64,000 bases of DNA from CAYRDK01 sp043819345. GTDB taxonomy: Bacteria; Omnitrophota; Gorgyraeia; Velamenicoccales; Velamenicoccaceae. This document shows, one piece after another, positions 60,539-64,000 of the stretch (its first letter is position 1; each line of letters opens with the position of its first letter). Made by a program: the position numbers and the translations under genes. The notes under the pieces were generated by a model, which saw only the letters and a program-made list of their open reading frames with translations, was not told where the DNA came from and ran no database searches. The stretch lies in assembly GCA_043819345.1 (NCBI GenBank), contig JBDREX010000053.1, forward strand, positions 9,602 to 73,601, in the 5' to 3' direction.

Positions 60539-62131
60539 ATGAATCTGCAGAGACCAAACGCAAACGATGCAACAAGAACGTTCAATCGTTCTAAAAGTGT
60601 AGTACCGGGTTCAGGATTATGTTCACGCTGTATTGATGGCTGCAAAGGAAACTGTGAAGTTTTTAAGGCATCTTTCCGTGGAAGAGAAGTCATTTATCCC
60701 GGCCCTTTTGGTGATGTCACAGCTGGTGCTGACAAAGATTATCCAATTGATTATTCCCATTTAAATATCCAGGGCTACGCACTGGGTGCTAAAGGCCTGC
60801 CGAAAGGTGTAGAAGCCGGCCCAGACACGACAAAATTTCCAGATGTTAACACAGAGACTGAATATGGATGGGAAAAAAAAGTTAAAATGCGCGTACCTAT
60901 TTTTACCGGCGCCCTTGGTTCTACGGAAATCGCCAGGAAGAACTGGGAACACTTCGCTATAGGTGCCGCTATTTCCGGCGTCACACTCGTGTGTGGTGAA
61001 AACGTCTGTGGTATTGATCCAAAACTTGAGCGGGATTCAAAAGGAAAAATTAAAAACGCTCCGGATATGGACCGCCGCATTGAAGTCTATAGACGATTTC
61101 ATGAAGGATACGGTGAAATTCTGGTGCAAATGAACGTTGAAGATACGCGTTTAGGTGTCGCCGAATATGTCATAGAAAAACATAAACTTGATACAATTGA
61201 GCTAAAATGGGGACAAGGCGCCAAGTGCATTGGCGGCGAAATCAAGGTTAAAAGCTTAGAACGCGCTCTTGAACTCCAAAAACGCGGATATATCGTAACA
61301 CCCGATCCATCCAATAAAGCAAATCAGGAAGCCTTTAAAGCTGGCGCTATCAAAGAATTTGAGCGTCATTCAAGGTTAGGCTTTGTTTCGGAAGAAAGCT
61401 TCTTGGCAGAAGTCAAACGGTTAAAGAAACTGGGATTCAAACGTGTTACATTAAAAACAGGCGCTTACTCCATGAGGGAACTCGCAATGGCTTTGCGCTA
61501 TTGTGCTCAGGCAGAGATTGACCTCTTAACAATTGACGGAGCTCCGGGCGGAACAGGTATGAGCCCATGGCGCATGATGGAAGAATGGGGAATTCCAACA
61601 TTCTACCTGCAAGCCTTAACATATGAATTCTGTGAAAAACTAAAGAAAAAAGGCATGCGCGTACCAGACATCGCAATTGCCGGCGGTTTTTCCTCAGAAG
61701 ACCATGTTTACAAAGTTATTGCTATGGGAGCACCTTATGTTAAAGCAGTTTGTATGGGTAGAGCGCTCATGATTCCAGGAATGGTTGGAAAAAATCTAGA
61801 AGGATGGATCGCATCAAAAGATGTTCCAAAAACTATTTCCGAGTTTGGAATGACACCTGAAGAAATCTATGTAACCTATGCCGAATTAAAAGAGAAATAC
61901 GGCAAGGACATGAAAGATATTCCGTTAGGTGCTATTGGTATCTATACTTTTAGCCAAAAAATCAAAGTCGGCTTACAGCAACTCATGGCCGGCAGCAGAA
62001 ACTTTCGTGTTGATACGATCTGCAGAAAAGATCTTATGTCCTTAACAGAAGAAGCTGCCAAAGTTAGCGGCATTCCTTATGTGATGGATGCTTATCGTAA
62101 AGAAGCGGAAGCGATTTTAGATGGAAAATAG
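60539..62131 (+). CDS. FMN-binding glutamate-synthase-family protein (stand-alone)
   Basis: A 530-residue protein equal to the synthase (FMN) domain of GltB without glutaminase or GXGXG domains, as in archaeal-type or GltS-like proteins. The barrel has LLTIDGAPGGTGMSPWRM and IAIAGGFSSEDHVYK for FMN binding. The N-terminus carries CSRCIDGCKGNC, a possible Fe-S site unlike the 3Fe-4S motif of GltB. It may need a separate glutaminase or use ammonia; substrate is uncertain. AAGGAGG precedes the ATG, 59 bases after the ANTAR gene, so the two probably share leader C. Confidence 0.85.
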   Translation: MNLQRPNANDATRTFNRSKSVVPGSGLCSRCIDGCKGNCEVFKASFRGREVIYPGPFGDVTAGADKDYPIDYSHLNIQGYALGAKGLPKGVEAGPDTTKFPDVNTETEYGWEKKVKMRVPIFTGALGSTEIARKNWEHFAIGAAISGVTLVCGENVCGIDPKLERDSKGKIKNAPDMDRRIEVYRRFHEGYGEILVQMNVEDTRLGVAEYVIEKHKLDTIELKWGQGAKCIGGEIKVKSLERALELQKRGYIVTPDPSNKANQEAFKAGAIKEFERHSRLGFVSEESFLAEVKRLKKLGFKRVTLKTGAYSMRELAMALRYCAQAEIDLLTIDGAPGGTGMSPWRMMEEWGIPTFYLQALTYEFCEKLKKKGMRVPDIAIAGGFSSEDHVYKVIAMGAPYVKAVCMGRALMIPGMVGKNLEGWIASKDVPKTISEFGMTPEEIYVTYAELKEKYGKDMKDIPLGAIGIYTFSQKIKVGLQQLMAGSRNFRVDTICRKDLMSLTEEAAKVSGIPYVMDAYRKEAEAILDGK

Positions 62132-62169
62132 TTAAGACTACATCTTATAGAACGCTTTTATAAATCAAT

Positions 62170-62205
62170 CAGCGGGGGTTCGGATAATCATCCGAACCCC
62201 CGCTG
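62170..62205 (+). terminator. 16-base-pair perfect hairpin between the synthase gene and pyrG
   Basis: 62170-62185 and 62190-62205 pair perfectly across AATC, with GC-rich arms (CAGCGGGGGTTCGGAT). There is no U tract, and the hairpin ends 11 bases before the pyrG ATG, just over its probable ribosome binding site GGAAAG. It might end upstream transcripts or control pyrG. Confidence 0.55.
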
Positions 62206-62216
62206 GAAAGTGAAAA

Positions 62217-63824
62217 ATGACGAAATATATCTTTGTGACAGGTGGAGTTGTTTCAAGTTTGGGAAAAGGGATTGCGGCTGCTTCCATTGGAAAGCTGATT
62301 GAGTCACGCGGGCTAAAAGTAACGCTCATCAAATGTGATCCCTATCTTAATGTTGACCCTGGAACGATGAACCCCTTTCAGCACGGAGAAGTTTATGTCA
62401 CAAAAGATGGTGCCGAAACAGACCTGGATTTGGGCCACTATGAACGTTTCACAAATGCCAACTTAGGCAAAGAAAATAATATCACCACAGGAAAAATTTA
62501 TTATTCTGTCATTTCTAAAGAACGAGCGGGTAGCTACCTTGGTAAAACAGTTCAAATAATACCTCATATCACAGATGAAATTAAAAATAGTATTCGCAAG
62601 GCCACAGAAGGAAAACACTGCGATGTCGTTATCGTAGAAATAGGTGGGACGGTCGGCGATATCGAAAGCTTGCCATTTCTAGAAGCCATCAGACAATTTA
62701 TTATTGAAGAAGGTCAAAATAACGCCCTGAGTATTCATGTCACTCTCATCCCATACATCAAGTGCGCAGGAGAAGCAAAAACAAAACCAACACAGCACAG
62801 CGTCGGAAAGCTGCGAGAAATAGGTATACAGCCCAACATTCTGATTTGCCGAAGCGAAAAAAGCTTAACCCAGGAAGCAAAAGAAAAAATTGCCCTCTTC
62901 TGTAATATCAATAAAGAAGCCGTTATCCAGGCACTTGATGTTGAGAGCGTTTATGAAATACCTGTTTGTTTTGCGGAAGAAAAACTGGATTCACTTATTT
63001 TCAAACTTTTGAAAATCAAAAGCAAAAAACACGACCTGACCAAATGGAAAAAAATAGTTTTAGAACGGGTTAAAAATCCAAAATATGAAGTAAAAATTGC
63101 GGTTGTTGGTAAATATATCGCTCTCCAAGACGCGTATAAGTCCATTTATGAATCATTAATTCATGGCGGTATCGCTAATAATACCAAAATTATTATTAAA
63201 AAAGTCGATTCGGAAGACATTGAAAAAAAAGATGCGAAAACATGCTTGCAAGACGTCAGCGGCATACTCATTCCGGGTGGATTCGGCACCAGAGGAATTG
63301 AAGGAAAAATTCAAGCCATAAAATATGCGCGTGAAAACAATATACCTTTTTTCGGAATTTGTCTTGGGATGCAGACAGCGGTCATTGAGTTTGCCAGAAA
63401 CGCCTGTTCTCTGGATAAGGCTCATTCTGCGGAATTTGAAAAAGGCACACCTCATCCTGTCGTTTGCTTACTGGAAGAGCAAAAAAATGTTAAAAAAATG
63501 GGCGGAACCATGAGGCTTGGCATTTATCCATGCGTACTTCAACCGGGAACGAAAAGTGCTCAATCATACAAAAAAACTAAAATTCACGAACGCCACAGGC
63601 ATAGATATGAGTTTAACAATGCATATCGAGCAACCATGCAACAAAAGGGCTTAATACTCGCCGGGGTAAATCCGGAACAAAATCTTGTAGAAATCATAGA
63701 ACTCAAAGACCACCCTTGGTTTGTTGCATGCCAATTTCATCCTGAATTTGAATCAAAGCCAGATTACCCCCATCCCCTATTCTCATCATTTATAAACGCT
63801 GCTCTGCGTTATGCTAAGAAGTAA
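62217..63824 (+). CDS. pyrG: CTP synthase
   Basis: A 535-residue enzyme aminating UTP with glutamine. The N-terminal amidoligase domain has TGGVVSSLGKGI (P-loop), the CDPYLNVDPGTM stretch and VEIGGTVGDIES; the C-terminal class I glutaminase has the nucleophile Cys in FGICLGMQ and the His/Glu pair in CQFHPEF. Length is normal. The GC-rich hairpin at 62170 stands right before it. It is not obviously tied to the nitrogen regulon except through glutamine use. Confidence 0.97.
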   Translation: MTKYIFVTGGVVSSLGKGIAAASIGKLIESRGLKVTLIKCDPYLNVDPGTMNPFQHGEVYVTKDGAETDLDLGHYERFTNANLGKENNITTGKIYYSVISKERAGSYLGKTVQIIPHITDEIKNSIRKATEGKHCDVVIVEIGGTVGDIESLPFLEAIRQFIIEEGQNNALSIHVTLIPYIKCAGEAKTKPTQHSVGKLREIGIQPNILICRSEKSLTQEAKEKIALFCNINKEAVIQALDVESVYEIPVCFAEEKLDSLIFKLLKIKSKKHDLTKWKKIVLERVKNPKYEVKIAVVGKYIALQDAYKSIYESLIHGGIANNTKIIIKKVDSEDIEKKDAKTCLQDVSGILIPGGFGTRGIEGKIQAIKYARENNIPFFGICLGMQTAVIEFARNACSLDKAHSAEFEKGTPHPVVCLLEEQKNVKKMGGTMRLGIYPCVLQPGTKSAQSYKKTKIHERHRHRYEFNNAYRATMQQKGLILAGVNPEQNLVEIIELKDHPWFVACQFHPEFESKPDYPHPLFSSFINAALRYAKK

Positions 63825-63843
63825 TAAATCACCGGTAACAGGA

Positions 63844-63872
63844 TTGACGAAAAATCGAGACAATGGTATTAT
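63844..63872 (+). promoter_or_regulatory. Promoter of tRNA-Gly
   Basis: TTGACG (63844-63849), 17 bases, TATTAT (63867-63872) with TG one base upstream; an overlapping TATAAT lies at 63870-63875. The start would fall near 63879, about 15 bases before the tRNA. Confidence 0.6.
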
Positions 63873-63893
63873 AATGACTTGCGATTTAACAAT

Positions 63894-63964
63894 GCGAGCG
63901 TAGTTCAGTGGCAGAACACCAGCTTCCCAAGCTGGTTATGTGGGTTCGATTCCCATCGCTCGCT
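63894..63964 (+). tRNA. tRNA-Gly (CCC)
   Basis: A 71-base cloverleaf: acceptor GCGAGCG/CGCTCGC, anticodon stem CCAGC/GCTGG with loop TTCCCAA (anticodon CCC, Gly), T arm GGGTTCGATTCCC. The discriminator is T, normal for glycine, and CCA is not encoded. The remaining 36 bases of the window show nothing I can assign. Confidence 0.95.
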
Positions 63965-64000
63965 TGATACTTGAGATTTTAAGCTAAAGGTTCTTTGTAA

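Noticed and set aside
1..64000. CRISPR arrays, insertion sequences, prophage, integrons
   Set aside because: No direct-repeat arrays, transposase or integrase genes or terminal inverted repeats with target duplications were seen.

Overview
The window is a gene-dense, AT-rich bacterial chromosome segment. All but one of the protein genes lie on the + strand. The organism looks Gram-negative: it encodes a TonB-dependent outer-membrane cobalamin receptor with its own TonB-like protein, and two enzymes of ADP-heptose (LPS core) synthesis. Yet several gene orders recall Firmicutes, such as aroQ-pepP-efp-accB-accC-asp23 and amaP. This mix, the A/T-rich codon use and the absence of close matches to well-known model genomes suggest an uncultured PVC-like lineage such as Omnitrophota. 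That placement is inference. I see no transposon, phage, integron or CRISPR array; the window reads as core chromosome.

Layout. 1-4064: the C-terminal part of SMC, with a strikingly small hinge, then a divergent GAF-GGDEF diguanylate cyclase. 4262-10257: a strong promoter driving cvpA, a NIF3-like gene, dnaG, rpoD and a UbiA/MenA prenyltransferase. 10306-12794: two paralogous MshEN-PilZ proteins, probable c-di-GMP receptors, around a stand-alone GroES-like gene. 13053-14798: two tRNAs, a zinc-ribbon coiled-coil protein, an RNase HI gene and the RNase P RNA, whose 5' strand lies inside the end of the RNase HI gene. 14953-25851: a tightly packed run of yebC, ruvC, ruvA, scpB, pheA, hisC, aroF, tyrA, cmk, lepA, lepB, pgsA and plsY, covering recombination, segregation, aromatic amino acids, translation and phospholipid synthesis. 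25867-28706: an unknown gene behind a promoter, palindrome and terminator, then a COG2426 membrane protein, a nitroreductase, an ACT-domain protein and pcm.

28766-38176 is a corrinoid uptake and salvage block. Two cobalamin riboswitches control btuF-btuC-btuD-cobC-cobU-cobT-cobS-DUF71 (terminator platform) and btuB (apparently translational); a TonB-like gene follows. There is no corrin-ring synthesis here, so the cell appears to import and remodel corrinoids. 38262-50600 carries rpsU (53 codons), a TIM-barrel isomerase, a MEMO1-family gene, a DUF1844 gene, aroQ-pepP-efp-accB-accC-asp23-amaP, a PPi-type phosphofructokinase, heptose genes gmhA and hldE, thiamine genes thiD2, thiE and thiC, and a putative pyrimidine-dimer glycosylase.

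50629-62131 is the most interesting part: a nitrogen-assimilation regulon that appears to be run by transcription antitermination. It holds a small sigma-factor-like gene, amt, a P-II gene, gltB, gltD, a GAF-ANTAR protein and a stand-alone FMN glutamate-synthase protein. Upstream of the sigma-like gene, amt, gltB and the ANTAR gene itself there are leader RNAs with paired small hairpins whose loops keep A at position 1 and G at position 4, the known ANTAR recognition signature. The second hairpin overlaps the 5' arm of an intrinsic terminator each time. Three of the leaders have near-consensus promoters, and two carry a second terminator module. The window ends with pyrG and tRNA-Gly(CCC).
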